Source: Prochlorococcus sp. AG-402-P18
GTDB taxonomy: Bacteria > Cyanobacteriota > Cyanobacteriia > PCC-6307 > Cyanobiaceae
Assembly (NCBI GenBank): GCA_003216275.1
Contig: QCJC01000009.1
Span: 33,803 to 97,802 of the forward strand
Direction of reading: 5' to 3'
DNA: 64,000 nt
Shown: positions 33,145 to 42,666 of the stretch, in pieces
How the letters are laid out: the number at the start of each line of letters is the position of its first letter
How positions within the stretch are numbered: the stretch's first letter is position 1
Notes under the pieces: generated by a model
What the model saw: the letters and a program-made list of their open reading frames with translations, nothing else
What the model was told of the DNA's origin: nothing
Database searches by the model: none
Made by a program: the position numbers and the translations under genes

Positions 33145-34320
33145 GTGGTTTTCAATTACGAGCTTCTTCTCAAGAAGGATCATATAAATTTTGCGAAGGA
33201 TGCAGTTGGTGACAATAAAGAGACATTAACATTTTTCATCGATAATTATATAGGAACTCAATATTTAGATAGATATTATGCAAGTAATTTAGGATATACT
33301 CATAACAAAAATATCATAAAGATAACAAGTTTTGATAATACATTAGAAGATGAGATATTTATAAGAGAATTATTCCACAAGCTAGATAAAATTATAGACT
33401 TAGATTTCATAGAAATGTCGCATAATAATGGATCTCTTCTTGATATTTATTCAATAAGTTATTCATCAAACTTTACTGAAAATACAGTAGGTATGTCTAT
33501 AAAACAGGAAACAAGTATGGGTAAATGGTTTGATGTTTTATGGCTATCTACAAGTGAAAATAATTTAAATTCATTTGATAAAAATACTATTATTCATGAA
33601 GTAGGTCATTCTATTGGATTATCTCATCCGAACGACGATGCATCCGATCAAAGATGGACCACGGAAGATACAATTATGTCATACAATAAAGGAGAGAATG
33701 GCTGGGATTATTGGTTTTCTGATGATGATATTTATGCATTAAAAAAGATATGGGGTCGAGAAAATGATGAAGGGGTTATGTCATTCAACAAAAATTTTGA
33801 TGAATATAAATTTTATAAGTCTAATGATGAACATTATTCAATAAAGACAAAAATAGGTAAAGAAAATATTACAGACATAAAAAATCTAATATTTGTTGAC
33901 AAAACTATTAATGTAGAAAAAGATATAGAGGGGGTGTTTGATCAAATCACAGGAGTTGAAGATATCACAGGAAAAATGTTTAGACTATACAATGCTGCTT
34001 TTGGAAGATTTCCTGATGCAGAAGGGTTAAAATATTGGATAACTATGAATCAAACTAAAGAAAATACATATAGGCAAACTTGCTCTTCATTTATAATCTC
34101 CAATGAGTTTATTAGCAAATATGGAGATTTAGTTTCTAATCAGTTATATATAAACACTCTCTATTCAAATATTCTCGAAAGAGAAGCAGATAAAGATGGT
34201 TTTCAGTACTGGCTTTCGCAGTTAGATCTAGGAGTTGAGTCAAGAGGAGAGGTTCTCATGGGGTTTTCAGAATCAATAGAAAATATTGGCCTATCAAGGG
34301 AAGTCCTTGGTTTTATTTAA
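33145..34320 (+). CDS. M10-like zinc metalloprotease with C-terminal DUF4214 module
   Basis: The 391-residue protein carries HEVGHSIGLSHP at residues 151-162, a full HExxHxxGxxHP metzincin zinc site, and a Met-turn IMSY at 177-180. This is the layout of serralysin and matrixin-type catalytic domains. Residues 275-375 hold two DUF4214 repeats (LYNAAFGRFPDAEGLKYWIT and NILEREADKDGFQYWLSQL). There are no RTX nonapeptides and no Sec signal peptide, so export by the nearby type I system is inferred. The start is a GTG at 33145, 8 bp after gmd. Likely a surface or secreted protease; the substrate is unknown, and processing of the RTX protein is one possibility. Confidence 0.82.
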   Translation: MVFNYELLLKKDHINFAKDAVGDNKETLTFFIDNYIGTQYLDRYYASNLGYTHNKNIIKITSFDNTLEDEIFIRELFHKLDKIIDLDFIEMSHNNGSLLDIYSISYSSNFTENTVGMSIKQETSMGKWFDVLWLSTSENNLNSFDKNTIIHEVGHSIGLSHPNDDASDQRWTTEDTIMSYNKGENGWDYWFSDDDIYALKKIWGRENDEGVMSFNKNFDEYKFYKSNDEHYSIKTKIGKENITDIKNLIFVDKTINVEKDIEGVFDQITGVEDITGKMFRLYNAAFGRFPDAEGLKYWITMNQTKENTYRQTCSSFIISNEFISKYGDLVSNQLYINTLYSNILEREADKDGFQYWLSQLDLGVESRGEVLMGFSESIENIGLSREVLGFI

Positions 34321-34476
34321 TCAATAATATTAATTACAAATTATAAAATCAAGGCAACTTTTTTGAAGATGCTGTGCATGTTAACTGATCCAATTAAATA
34401 ATTTTGCGACGGGTAACCGAACTAGACTTTGAGCATGCTGACAATTAATTTCAACCCAACCTACAAAATTTTTGTC

Positions 34477-34662
34477 ATGCCTAAAATTACAATCGATAAT
34501 CAAGAATATGATACAGATACATTCTCTGATAATGCAAAATCTCAATTAGCTAGTCTTCAATTTGCCCAAGCTGAAATTAATAGGCTTCAAGCCTTGTTAG
34601 CTATTAGCAAGACTGCTCAGGTTGCTTATTCCACAGCATTAAAGCAAGAACTTGATAATTAA
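34477..34662 (+). CDS. Small DUF6447-like protein preceding the type I secretion operon
   Basis: A 61-residue protein from the ATG at 34477: MPKITIDNQEYDTDTFS, then a helix rich in Ala, Leu and Gln (QLASLQFAQAEINRLQALLA) and a short Ala/Thr/Tyr helix. The pattern (a beta hairpin with ITIDxxEYD, then helical hairpin) resembles DUF6447 proteins that I recall near type I secretion genes in marine cyanobacteria. The function is unknown. Upstream in-frame TTG 34429 and ATG 34435 would add 14-16 unconserved residues. The gap of 156 bp before it probably holds the promoter for this gene and the secretion genes. Confidence 0.75.
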   Translation: MPKITIDNQEYDTDTFSDNAKSQLASLQFAQAEINRLQALLAISKTAQVAYSTALKQELDN

Positions 34663-34722
34663 TTAAACCAATTTCATCTGACTTAAGTGATGAAATAAAT
34701 AATACAATTTTGCATCTATTTA

Positions 34723-35460
34723 ATGGAATCACTCAATTGTCTTACAGATGAATGTATTGACTTACTTAATAGAAATAAATTATTAGATTCATTAATTAAT
34801 GAAGAGTTGATAAGGAAAGTACTATCAGAAGTTGAATTAGATAAAGAAACGGAAAATAATCTTATTGAAAATCTTATGAGTCAATTAAAAATACCTGATA
34901 AGAATTCTTTATTAAAATGGTGTCTAGAAAAGGGAATAACCGAAGCACAATTTAATGAAGTAGCTGTAAGAGAAACAAAACATAATATCGTATGTAAAAG
35001 AGACTTTGAATTAAAAGAAGAGTCACACTTTCTCAAAAGAAAAAGCCAACTTGATATTGCTGTTTATAGCCTAATTAGAACAAAATCATTTTTCAAAGCC
35101 AGAGAGCTCTACCTTAGAATTTCAGAAGGAGAAACAGAATTCAGTCAAATAGCCGCTGAATTTTCAGAAGGGTCTGAAAAAAATACATTAGGAAGAGTCG
35201 GTCCAGTTGTAGTAGGTCAATCTCATCCAAAATTGGCAGAACATATTAGAAATAGTAAACCCGGAGAGATTCAACCTCCTGTAGAGATCGAAGACTGCCT
35301 TATAATTCTGAGGGTTGAATCCTATACTCCTGCTGTATTAAATGATTCCATGAGAGCAAAAATGAGAGAAGAATTATTTAATGAATGGCTTAAAGCAACT
35401 GTAATGGAAATTAAGAACGAAATTCTGAATAGCAAAGATCCCAATAAAAAGGTTACCTAA
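34723..35460 (+). CDS. Peptidyl-prolyl isomerase of PpiC/parvulin type, secretion-linked
   Basis: The 245-residue protein has an N-terminal helical part (about 1-110) and a parvulin-like domain at about 120-205. The latter carries SEGETEFSQIAAEFSEGS, GRVGPVVVG and KPGEIQPPVEIEDCLIILRV. Unlike SurA or PrsA it has no signal peptide or lipobox, so it should act in the cytosol, perhaps keeping type I substrates unfolded. It is 2 bp upstream of the exporter ABC gene, which supports a role in that pathway. The active-site architecture looks reduced, and isomerase activity is inferred only from fold. Confidence 0.82.
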   Translation: MESLNCLTDECIDLLNRNKLLDSLINEELIRKVLSEVELDKETENNLIENLMSQLKIPDKNSLLKWCLEKGITEAQFNEVAVRETKHNIVCKRDFELKEESHFLKRKSQLDIAVYSLIRTKSFFKARELYLRISEGETEFSQIAAEFSEGSEKNTLGRVGPVVVGQSHPKLAEHIRNSKPGEIQPPVEIEDCLIILRVESYTPAVLNDSMRAKMREELFNEWLKATVMEIKNEILNSKDPNKKVT

Positions 35461-35462
35461 GA

Positions 35463-38405
35463 ATGATGAAATCAAAAATAAAATCGTGTATAGCCTTTAA
35501 AAATATTAGTTCCTCCAATTTTGAACTCATTGAAAGTGATTCAGAACTTGTGGAATATGATATTGGTTATCCAATATGTAATAAAAAAACAATACCTGAT
35601 AAAATTCTATTTTTAATTGAAGGAGAAGCAAGGCTACTGCATCATAAAAAGATGTCGACTATTGAAAAGCTAAAACCAGGATCCTTCATTGGTCTTTCAT
35701 CTTTTTTAAGAGCAAACGGATGCGAATACTCGTCAGCAAGTAGCAAAATAATTGCGATGGCAATCCCAGATAAATTGATACTTAAATTGTATAAAGAGGA
35801 AGATTCTTTTAGAAACTGGTGTAATTCAAATATATTTACTTCAGAAATTCACCCAATTGCATTTGAATTGTATGAAAAAATACCTCACAAATATAAGGAT
35901 CTAAAGGAAATAATTAAGAAGCTAGAAAGTAACGTTACCATTAAAAGTTTCACAAATGGAGATAAATTAGATATAGACAAAGAATTGATTTATATAACTG
36001 GTAGTTCAAACTTTATTGACAAAGAAGTTGGGGATTTTATTAGTTTTAATGATAAATTAGAAATTAGAGGAGACTTAAATGGGAGAGTCTTAATATTTCC
36101 TAAGTCAATATTTAATAGTTTATCAGATGTTAATAAAAGCTTTCAAAAAGATATTAAATCAATAGAAATAAAGAATAATATAAGCAAGGAGACTATAAAT
36201 AAAATAACCCAATCTTTGAATAAGAGTACCATCGATTTAGGGCAAGATTTTGAAAGCAAAAAGTTTAAATTAATTAAAGGTGAAGGTCCATTAAGAGAAT
36301 CCCTAGCTGTACTTCAAATGATATCTAATATATTCGAATTGCCTTTTAGGGTAGACTCTATTGAGAAAATTTTGAGAAATAGTTTAAGTCGAGGGCAAAC
36401 ATTCAATCTTCAACTTATTGGTGGTATAACTTCAATGATGGGATTGTATACAACAACAGTTAAAGTAAATAATAATTTAGCTTCAAGACTTCCTTCAAAT
36501 TCAATAATATCTTGGAAAAATAGTTTTGCTATTGTCAAAGAAAGTAATGAAAAAAAATTAGAATTAATATCTCCAACTGAGGGCAATATTTCTTTTAAAC
36601 CAGAAGAATTTGAGACTATATTTGACGAGAGATTAATAGAAATGTTGATTCTAGAAAGGCATGATCAAACGCCAAATAAGAAATTTGGAGTTGAATGGTT
36701 ATTGCCCGCTATCAATCGCTATCGTGGAATTCTTCTACAAGTTTTATTAGCTTCTTTCATTGTTCAATTATTTGGACTAGCAAGTCCACTTATGATCCAG
36801 GTAATTATAGATAAGGTGATAAATCAAAGAAGTTTAGACACTCTACAAATATTGGGAGTAGCTCTAGTAGTTATTACTATACTTGGTGGTGTAATAAGTA
36901 GTTTAAGAACATTTTTATTTCAAGAAACCACCAATCGAATAGATACAAGACTTGGTGCTGAAGTTATAGATCATCTATTGAGACTTCCATTGAATTACTT
37001 TGATAAAAGACCTGTTGGTGAGTTAGGAAGTAGGATATCTGAATTAGAAAAAATTAGAAATTTTCTAACCGGACAGGCTTTAACCACAATTTTAGATGCG
37101 GCTTTCTCCTTAATTTATATAGTAGTCATGGCAGTCTATAGCTGGCTATTAACATTTATTGCGCTAGGCGTAGTGCCCATTCAAATATTAATTACCTTAA
37201 TTGGTACGCCTTTAATAAGAAGACAAATCAGAGAAACAGCTCAAGAAAATGCAAAAACACAAAGTCACTTAGTAGAAGTATTAACAGGCATCCAAACTGT
37301 AAAAGCTCAAAATGTAGAAAGAGTTAGCCGCTGGAAATGGCAAGAACTTTATAACAAATACATATCAACTTCCTTTAAAAAAACAATTACTGGTACTGCG
37401 CTTCAAGAAACAAGTCAAGTGCTTCAACAATTGTCCCAGTTATTAGTTTTATGGATAGGTGCCTCTCTTGTATTAGCTGGAAAACTTAGCCTGGGTCAGC
37501 TTATTGCTTTCAGAATCATATCTGGATATGTCACTCAACCTTTGCTAAGACTCAGTACAATTTGGCAAAATATTCAGGAACTAAGAGTTTCTTTTGAAAG
37601 ACTTGCAGATATTGTTGATACTCCAGAAGAGGCAGATGAGTTAGATAAATCAAAAATACCACTTCCAAGTTTAGAAGGAGAAGTTGAATACGAAAATGTA
37701 TCATTTAGTTTCCAACAGGGACAACCCGAAGTACTAAAAAGTATTAATTTAAAGATTAAAAAAGGACAATTTGTTGGGGTCGTTGGACAAAGTGGAAGTG
37801 GGAAAAGTACATTAATGAAGCTATTACCTAGACTTTACAAACCAACAGACGGAAGACTTCTTATTGATGGGTATGATGTAAACAAAGTTGAATTATTTTC
37901 TCTTCGTCGACAGATTGGAATAGTCCCACAAGAACCATTATTATTCGCAGGAAGTGTAAATGATAATATCGCTCTAATAGATCCAGAGTCGCCAAGTGAC
38001 GAGATAGTTAAAGTTGCAAGAATAGCTGATGCACATGATTTTATTATGGAACTTCCAGATGGATATAGTACTTCAGTTGGCGAAAGAGGTTCTGGATTAT
38101 CAGGAGGGCAAAAACAAAGAATCGCTATCGCAAGAACTCTTTTGAGTAATCCAAAATTGCTAATACTAGATGAAGCAACTAGTGCTTTGGATTATGAGAC
38201 AGAAAGAAAAGTATGCGAAGGGCTTAGAAAATCCTGTCAAGATTCAACTGTATTCTTCATAACTCATCGCCTGAGTACTGTTCGTAATGCTGATCTTATT
38301 GTGATGCTGGATAAAGGAAACGTTGTAGAAATAGGGACACATGATGAATTAATCAATCAAAAGGGTAGATATTATGCTCTTTTCCTTCAACAAGAATCAT
38401 CTTAA
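35463..38405 (+). CDS. Type I secretion ABC exporter with degenerate C39 domain and cNMP-like N terminus
   Basis: The 980-residue inner-membrane exporter of the HlyB class has four parts. Residues 10-225 resemble one or two cyclic-nucleotide-binding-like beta barrels (LFLIEGEARLLHHKK). Residues 275-395 are C39-peptidase-like but lack the catalytic Cys (GPLRESLAVLQ) and His (IISWKNS), so substrate binding without cleavage is expected. A six-helix membrane domain spans about 417-700. The ATPase has Walker A GQSGSGKST (775-783), LSGGQ (879-883), LLILDEAT and ITHRLST. It is followed after 5 bp by the HlyD-type gene. The large N-terminal extension is unlike E. coli HlyB. Confidence 0.93.
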   Translation: MMKSKIKSCIAFKNISSSNFELIESDSELVEYDIGYPICNKKTIPDKILFLIEGEARLLHHKKMSTIEKLKPGSFIGLSSFLRANGCEYSSASSKIIAMAIPDKLILKLYKEEDSFRNWCNSNIFTSEIHPIAFELYEKIPHKYKDLKEIIKKLESNVTIKSFTNGDKLDIDKELIYITGSSNFIDKEVGDFISFNDKLEIRGDLNGRVLIFPKSIFNSLSDVNKSFQKDIKSIEIKNNISKETINKITQSLNKSTIDLGQDFESKKFKLIKGEGPLRESLAVLQMISNIFELPFRVDSIEKILRNSLSRGQTFNLQLIGGITSMMGLYTTTVKVNNNLASRLPSNSIISWKNSFAIVKESNEKKLELISPTEGNISFKPEEFETIFDERLIEMLILERHDQTPNKKFGVEWLLPAINRYRGILLQVLLASFIVQLFGLASPLMIQVIIDKVINQRSLDTLQILGVALVVITILGGVISSLRTFLFQETTNRIDTRLGAEVIDHLLRLPLNYFDKRPVGELGSRISELEKIRNFLTGQALTTILDAAFSLIYIVVMAVYSWLLTFIALGVVPIQILITLIGTPLIRRQIRETAQENAKTQSHLVEVLTGIQTVKAQNVERVSRWKWQELYNKYISTSFKKTITGTALQETSQVLQQLSQLLVLWIGASLVLAGKLSLGQLIAFRIISGYVTQPLLRLSTIWQNIQELRVSFERLADIVDTPEEADELDKSKIPLPSLEGEVEYENVSFSFQQGQPEVLKSINLKIKKGQFVGVVGQSGSGKSTLMKLLPRLYKPTDGRLLIDGYDVNKVELFSLRRQIGIVPQEPLLFAGSVNDNIALIDPESPSDEIVKVARIADAHDFIMELPDGYSTSVGERGSGLSGGQKQRIAIARTLLSNPKLLILDEATSALDYETERKVCEGLRKSCQDSTVFFITHRLSTVRNADLIVMLDKGNVVEIGTHDELINQKGRYYALFLQQESS

Positions 38406-38410
38406 ATTCT

Positions 38411-39538
38411 ATGAACACGAGTTTTTCACAATTAATTAAAGAATTAAATAATAGAAAAAAAATTATTAGTCAAAACATGGCTAATAAAAATCCTATTCAT
38501 ACAATCAGTAAGCCTACAAGTAAATTAATTGAAAAGATTAAAGACAAAAAAAATATACTTTTACAGCCTATTAAATTAAAACCATCAATTCTACTACAAG
38601 CACTTCAAGATAAACTTGAAACAATCGTTAGTAGTGATACTGATCAAATAGTTTTGAAGCAATCTAGATTTTGGGCTAGAGCTATAACTTGGGTTTTAAT
38701 GGGAGGAACTGCATTTTCAATAGGATGGTTAACTATTGCAGAGACTGAAGAAATCGTTCAAGCAGTTGGCAAACTTGAACCAAGTAGTGGAGTCGTAGAT
38801 GTCCAAATGCCTATAGAAGGAGTAGCAAGTGAGATTTTGGTCGAAGAAGGAGAGAAAGTAACAAAAGGTCAGGTATTAATTCGATTAGATACTGAAATTA
38901 CACAGGCAAGATACGACTCACTAAAAAAGAATTTAGAAATTAACAAATTAATACTTGATAAACTAAAGTTATTAGTTAAAGAAGGGGCAGTTTCTGAAAT
39001 ACAACTTCTCCAACAAGAAATCATAGTTAAAGATATTGAAAGTGATATAAAAGCAAATTTAATAACACTTAAATACCAGGAAATAATTTCACCGATTTCA
39101 GGTATAGTTTTTCAATTACAACCAAAAAGTCCTGGTTACGTCGCAAAAAGTTCCCAGCCAGTAGTCAAAATTGTACCAACAGATAATTTACTTGCAAAAG
39201 TAGAAATTAATAATAGGACTATAGGATTTGTTCAACCAGGGAAAAAGGCTGAAATAAGTATTGATTCTTTTCCTGCAAATGACTTTGGAATAATTGAAGG
39301 AACATTAGAAAAAATAGGATCAGATGCATTGCCTCCAAATCCGTCTCAAGGCTTAGGGTATCGCTTCCCAGCTAAAATCAAAATAGACAAGCAATATATT
39401 GAACTCAGATCAGGTAAAAAACTTCCATTACAGGCGGGAATGAGTCTTGTCGCGAATATTAAACTTCGAAAAGTAACTTATTTACAATTACTTTTGAAAA
39501 ACTTTAGAGCAAAAGCTGATTCATTAAAAGCAATATAA
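38411..39538 (+). CDS. HlyD-family periplasmic adaptor of the type I system
   Basis: The 375-residue protein has a cytoplasmic N-terminal tail of about 87 residues and a single membrane helix (88-110, AITWVLMGGTAFSIGWLTIA). A lipoyl half-motif (VQMPIEGVASEILVEEGEKV) follows, then a short helical hairpin (164-220), the second lipoyl half (ISPISGIVFQL), and the beta-barrel ending LQAGMSLVANIKL. HlyD adaptors connect the ABC exporter to an outer-membrane channel. The hairpin is much shorter than in HlyD, and no TolC-like gene is in the window, so the channel must be encoded elsewhere. It is the last gene of the operon and converges with the next glycosyltransferase. Confidence 0.92.
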   Translation: MNTSFSQLIKELNNRKKIISQNMANKNPIHTISKPTSKLIEKIKDKKNILLQPIKLKPSILLQALQDKLETIVSSDTDQIVLKQSRFWARAITWVLMGGTAFSIGWLTIAETEEIVQAVGKLEPSSGVVDVQMPIEGVASEILVEEGEKVTKGQVLIRLDTEITQARYDSLKKNLEINKLILDKLKLLVKEGAVSEIQLLQQEIIVKDIESDIKANLITLKYQEIISPISGIVFQLQPKSPGYVAKSSQPVVKIVPTDNLLAKVEINNRTIGFVQPGKKAEISIDSFPANDFGIIEGTLEKIGSDALPPNPSQGLGYRFPAKIKIDKQYIELRSGKKLPLQAGMSLVANIKLRKVTYLQLLLKNFRAKADSLKAI

Positions 39539-39548
39539 AATATAGTTT

Positions 39549-40781
39549 TCAATTAATCAATCCATTTATCCATTCCAACTGTCTAGGCAAACATACATTA
39601 TTAAGATCATAATTTTTTATAGCAAAACGTCTCGCATTATCTCCTAGTCGTTTTCTATTAATCGGGTCATCTAATAATTCACATACTTCATTTATTAAAG
39701 ATTCTACATCAAAAAAGTTGACCAATTTCCCTGTCTCATTATGAATAATTGCCTCCAATAAAGGTTTCGTATCACTAGCAATAATTGCACATCCAATACT
39801 CATTGCCTCTAAAAGACTCCATGACAATACAAAAGGGTAAGTTAAATATATATGCACACTTGATAGTTGAAGCAAAGGAATGAATAGATCATATGAGATG
39901 TTTCCCAAAAAATGAACTCTGCTCCAATTCTCATCACTAATTTTTTCTCTAACTTGATTGATATAAATCTCTTTCCAACTTTGTCCATTTTTAGCTTGAC
40001 TTCCATAACTTACTTTGTCACCACCAACTATTAAAACTCTTGCGTTTGGTCTTCTCTTCAAAATCTCTGGTAAAGCTTTCATGAAAATATGATATCCACG
40101 ATAAGGCTCAAGATTGCGATTTACAAATGTAATAATTTCATCCTTTTTGGATAGTTTTATATCTTTATTAATTGTCAGACTGACTTCCTTGTTCGGAGAC
40201 AGCGCGTGAGTATCTATTCCATCATGAACAACAGTAATTTTTGATCTAAATGTGTCTGGGAACGTACTTGCTTGCCAATATGTTGGAGAAAGACCAGCAT
40301 CAGCAATCTCAAGATGCAATTTGTTATTGAGATTCTTTAGGTTTAAAGAACAAATGTCACCAGGATTTTCTATAGGAAATTCAGGGTCAAATCCTATATC
40401 TGCTCCAAAAGCGTGATAGAAAAACTCACAATAAATAGCTAACTTTGCTTTATTCCAAACCTCCTTCAAAAAAAGGCTTTCACCCCAACCATGATGAGCC
40501 ACAATTAAATCAGGATCAAAACCAGATTCCTTTAACTCTAACGCCTTCTTGAAACATGCTTCACCCCGAATAGTTTGAGTTTCAAAATCAATAAGCCAAG
40601 GATGAATATTCGGTGAACTTCCTCTATTCGCCAAGTAGCTCACTATTTTCACACCCTTCCATTCTGTAAAATTTATTTTTTGCATAGTCATTGCAAAAAC
40701 ACTATGACCTTGCTTAACCAAGACGGGAGCTAAATGCTTAAATTGACCAGGGAAATTCTGATGAACAAATAAAATATCCAT
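39549..40781 (-). CDS. GT4-family glycosyltransferase, 410 residues
   Basis: The GT-B fold enzyme starts MDILFVHQNFPGQFKHLAPV. Its C-terminal half has NRNLEPYRGYHIFMKALPEI and VLIVGGDKVSYG. The donor-binding region SWSLLEAMSIGCAIIASD contains the E-x7-E-like segment of GT4 retaining enzymes. It should transfer a sugar from a nucleotide donor to a lipid-linked glycan or protein in the cytosol. The donor may be one of the GDP- or dTDP-sugars made in this locus; that is inference. It is convergent with the HlyD gene (10 bp). Confidence 0.88.
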   Translation of the reverse strand: MDILFVHQNFPGQFKHLAPVLVKQGHSVFAMTMQKINFTEWKGVKIVSYLANRGSSPNIHPWLIDFETQTIRGEACFKKALELKESGFDPDLIVAHHGWGESLFLKEVWNKAKLAIYCEFFYHAFGADIGFDPEFPIENPGDICSLNLKNLNNKLHLEIADAGLSPTYWQASTFPDTFRSKITVVHDGIDTHALSPNKEVSLTINKDIKLSKKDEIITFVNRNLEPYRGYHIFMKALPEILKRRPNARVLIVGGDKVSYGSQAKNGQSWKEIYINQVREKISDENWSRVHFLGNISYDLFIPLLQLSSVHIYLTYPFVLSWSLLEAMSIGCAIIASDTKPLLEAIIHNETGKLVNFFDVESLINEVCELLDDPINRKRLGDNARRFAIKNYDLNNVCLPRQLEWINGLIN

Positions 40782-40846
40782 TACTTAAACAATGTCAATT
40801 TAAATATAGTCATTCTTGTAATATATAAAAAAATTATAACTAGTAC

Positions 40847-42493
40847 TCAATTTAATTCTTCTAAGATTCCTATTTTAACAAGCCAAACTAAGCTTCTTAA
40901 AACAAAAGCGCGACGTTCAGATGGTACTTCGGCTATTAAGCTATGAGGAGTTTTGGCTCCATTAGAAGCCGCTTGAAGAACTGAAATAATTTCATTTTCA
41001 TTTGGAATAATAAATTTGGCATAATTAACCATTTGGAGATTGAGATAAATCCTAATTCGACTCAATGCAGATTCCACAGAAGAATCTACCAATGACAAAG
41101 AAACGTCCTTAGACAAAGTCTTAGTGGGATAAGAATCAAAGGTATGAAATGGATCCAAACGAGCTGGCCAAGCATCACTATAAGAAACTAAAGACTTATC
41201 TAAGCGCAAATCATTCAACTTTCTCCAAAGTAGCTCATACCTAGGAATTATTTCCTTCCAGTCATAACACTCTTTTGTATGCTTACGACCTGCCTGCCCC
41301 ATTTTTTCTCTTAGTTCTTTTGATTCAAATAAACTCACAAAGGCTCTAGCTGCAGCTTGAATATTGACTGAAACTAGAGAGCTAGTGTAACCGCAATACA
41401 TATCATAAGTATCTAATTCCATTGCATGCCTGTAGGCAAGATCATTTCCAAGACCAGCAGATGGCATCAAGGTAGGTATTCGGAAACCATCTACACCATC
41501 TCTAACGGTATCTTTATAGCCATCCCAATCTGATACGACTACTGGAAGTCCAGAAGCCATAGCTTCCAATGGAACAATTCCAAAAGTCTCCTGAATATTG
41601 TCTGAAAGAGAACAAAATATATCTGCTGCAGCCCAGGCTGTCTCTCGATTTTTAACAATTCTTCCATCAAGACTAACGACGCGTATACTTGGGCATATCT
41701 CTAATGCAGCTTGTTGATATGCTTTTGCAATATGTTCATTAGCATGCCACCCACACTCAACAAGAAGAACTTCCTTACCCGTACTTTGAACTGCTTTTTC
41801 TAAAGCTTGATACATTGCTAAAGGGTGAGCTTTAGCATGAAAAGACAAGCGACCCATAAAAAGAACGACTATCGTATTAGAAGAAACATCTAGTTTTTCT
41901 CTTGCTTTAACTTTCTGAACAGAATCAAATTCAAAATCAGAAGTATGAATTCCAAGCGGAATCACTGGTAATTGGGGTAATACAATTTTCGTAACACCTA
42001 GACGATCCTTTAAATAATTAACTTGTTCTTGCAATATATGTTCAACATTTTTTTTAACTGAATTGCTAGTACAAATAAGAGCATCCCATGGTTGGACGGG
42101 GGAGGAAATCAAATCAACAATTGCATCCATAGCATTCGCAGAAGATGTAGTGTGTGTTATTCCGCAAAGACTCCATGAACGAGATCCATGAGTAGATCTA
42201 TGGAATGAATGAATACCAATTCCTGGGCCAGGTAAAAAAATAACACCTGGTTTGGATAACAACCCAAGTGAAAACTTATCAACTATATGTACAGGTTCAT
42301 TTCTACCCGCAGATATAACCTGATTTGAAAAATCCTGAGCATGTTGAGAAGATTGAACCTGAGCCCAAAATTCTGAAGATTTACTGTGAGTTAAAAATCC
42401 TTTGAGAAAAGACTGACCAGCAACATTCCTACCCATTAATTTAGGACTATTGGTTGTATAAGCCTCAGGGTGATAAAAGATGGCTGGATTCAT
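40847..42493 (-). CDS. GT4-family glycosyltransferase with C-terminal extension, 548 residues
   Basis: The N-terminal part has an extended acceptor domain (PGPGIGIHSFHRSTHGSRSW). The C-terminal Rossmann domain carries VVLFMGRLSFHAKAHPLAM, then ETFGIVPLEAMASGLPVVVS with the donor-site Glu pair, and WDGYKDTVRDGVDGF. About 100 residues beyond the GT core form a helical tail of unknown role. It stands just downstream of the RTX gene (173 bp, with that gene's terminator between) on the same strand. That position makes it a candidate for glycosylating the RTX protein or extending a surface glycan; neither is shown by sequence. Confidence 0.87.
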   Translation of the reverse strand: MNPAIFYHPEAYTTNSPKLMGRNVAGQSFLKGFLTHSKSSEFWAQVQSSQHAQDFSNQVISAGRNEPVHIVDKFSLGLLSKPGVIFLPGPGIGIHSFHRSTHGSRSWSLCGITHTTSSANAMDAIVDLISSPVQPWDALICTSNSVKKNVEHILQEQVNYLKDRLGVTKIVLPQLPVIPLGIHTSDFEFDSVQKVKAREKLDVSSNTIVVLFMGRLSFHAKAHPLAMYQALEKAVQSTGKEVLLVECGWHANEHIAKAYQQAALEICPSIRVVSLDGRIVKNRETAWAAADIFCSLSDNIQETFGIVPLEAMASGLPVVVSDWDGYKDTVRDGVDGFRIPTLMPSAGLGNDLAYRHAMELDTYDMYCGYTSSLVSVNIQAAARAFVSLFESKELREKMGQAGRKHTKECYDWKEIIPRYELLWRKLNDLRLDKSLVSYSDAWPARLDPFHTFDSYPTKTLSKDVSLSLVDSSVESALSRIRIYLNLQMVNYAKFIIPNENEIISVLQAASNGAKTPHSLIAEVPSERRAFVLRSLVWLVKIGILEELN

Positions 42494-42618
42494 TGAATTG
42501 CTAAGAAAGAATCGTTATCAGATAAGTATTTAATAAGAAAATAAGAAATCCAAATGAACCATTTTAAATAATTAGGTGTTAATCACAAGACTGAAAAGTA
42601 GCTAAAGATAAAATAGAC

Positions 42619-42649
42619 AAAAAAAAACCCGACAAATGTCGGGTTTTTT
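42619..42649 (-). terminator. Rho-independent terminator of the RTX gene
   Basis: CCCGAC (42628-42633) pairs with GTCGGG (42638-42643) over a 4-nt loop, extended by A/T pairs on both sides. On the minus strand the stem is followed by nine T residues (complement of 42619-42627). It lies 18 bp past the stop of the RTX gene. It is the most G+C-rich, classical terminator in the window, which fits a strongly expressed gene. Confidence 0.9.
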
Positions 42650-42666
42650 GATTGTGATAATGATAC

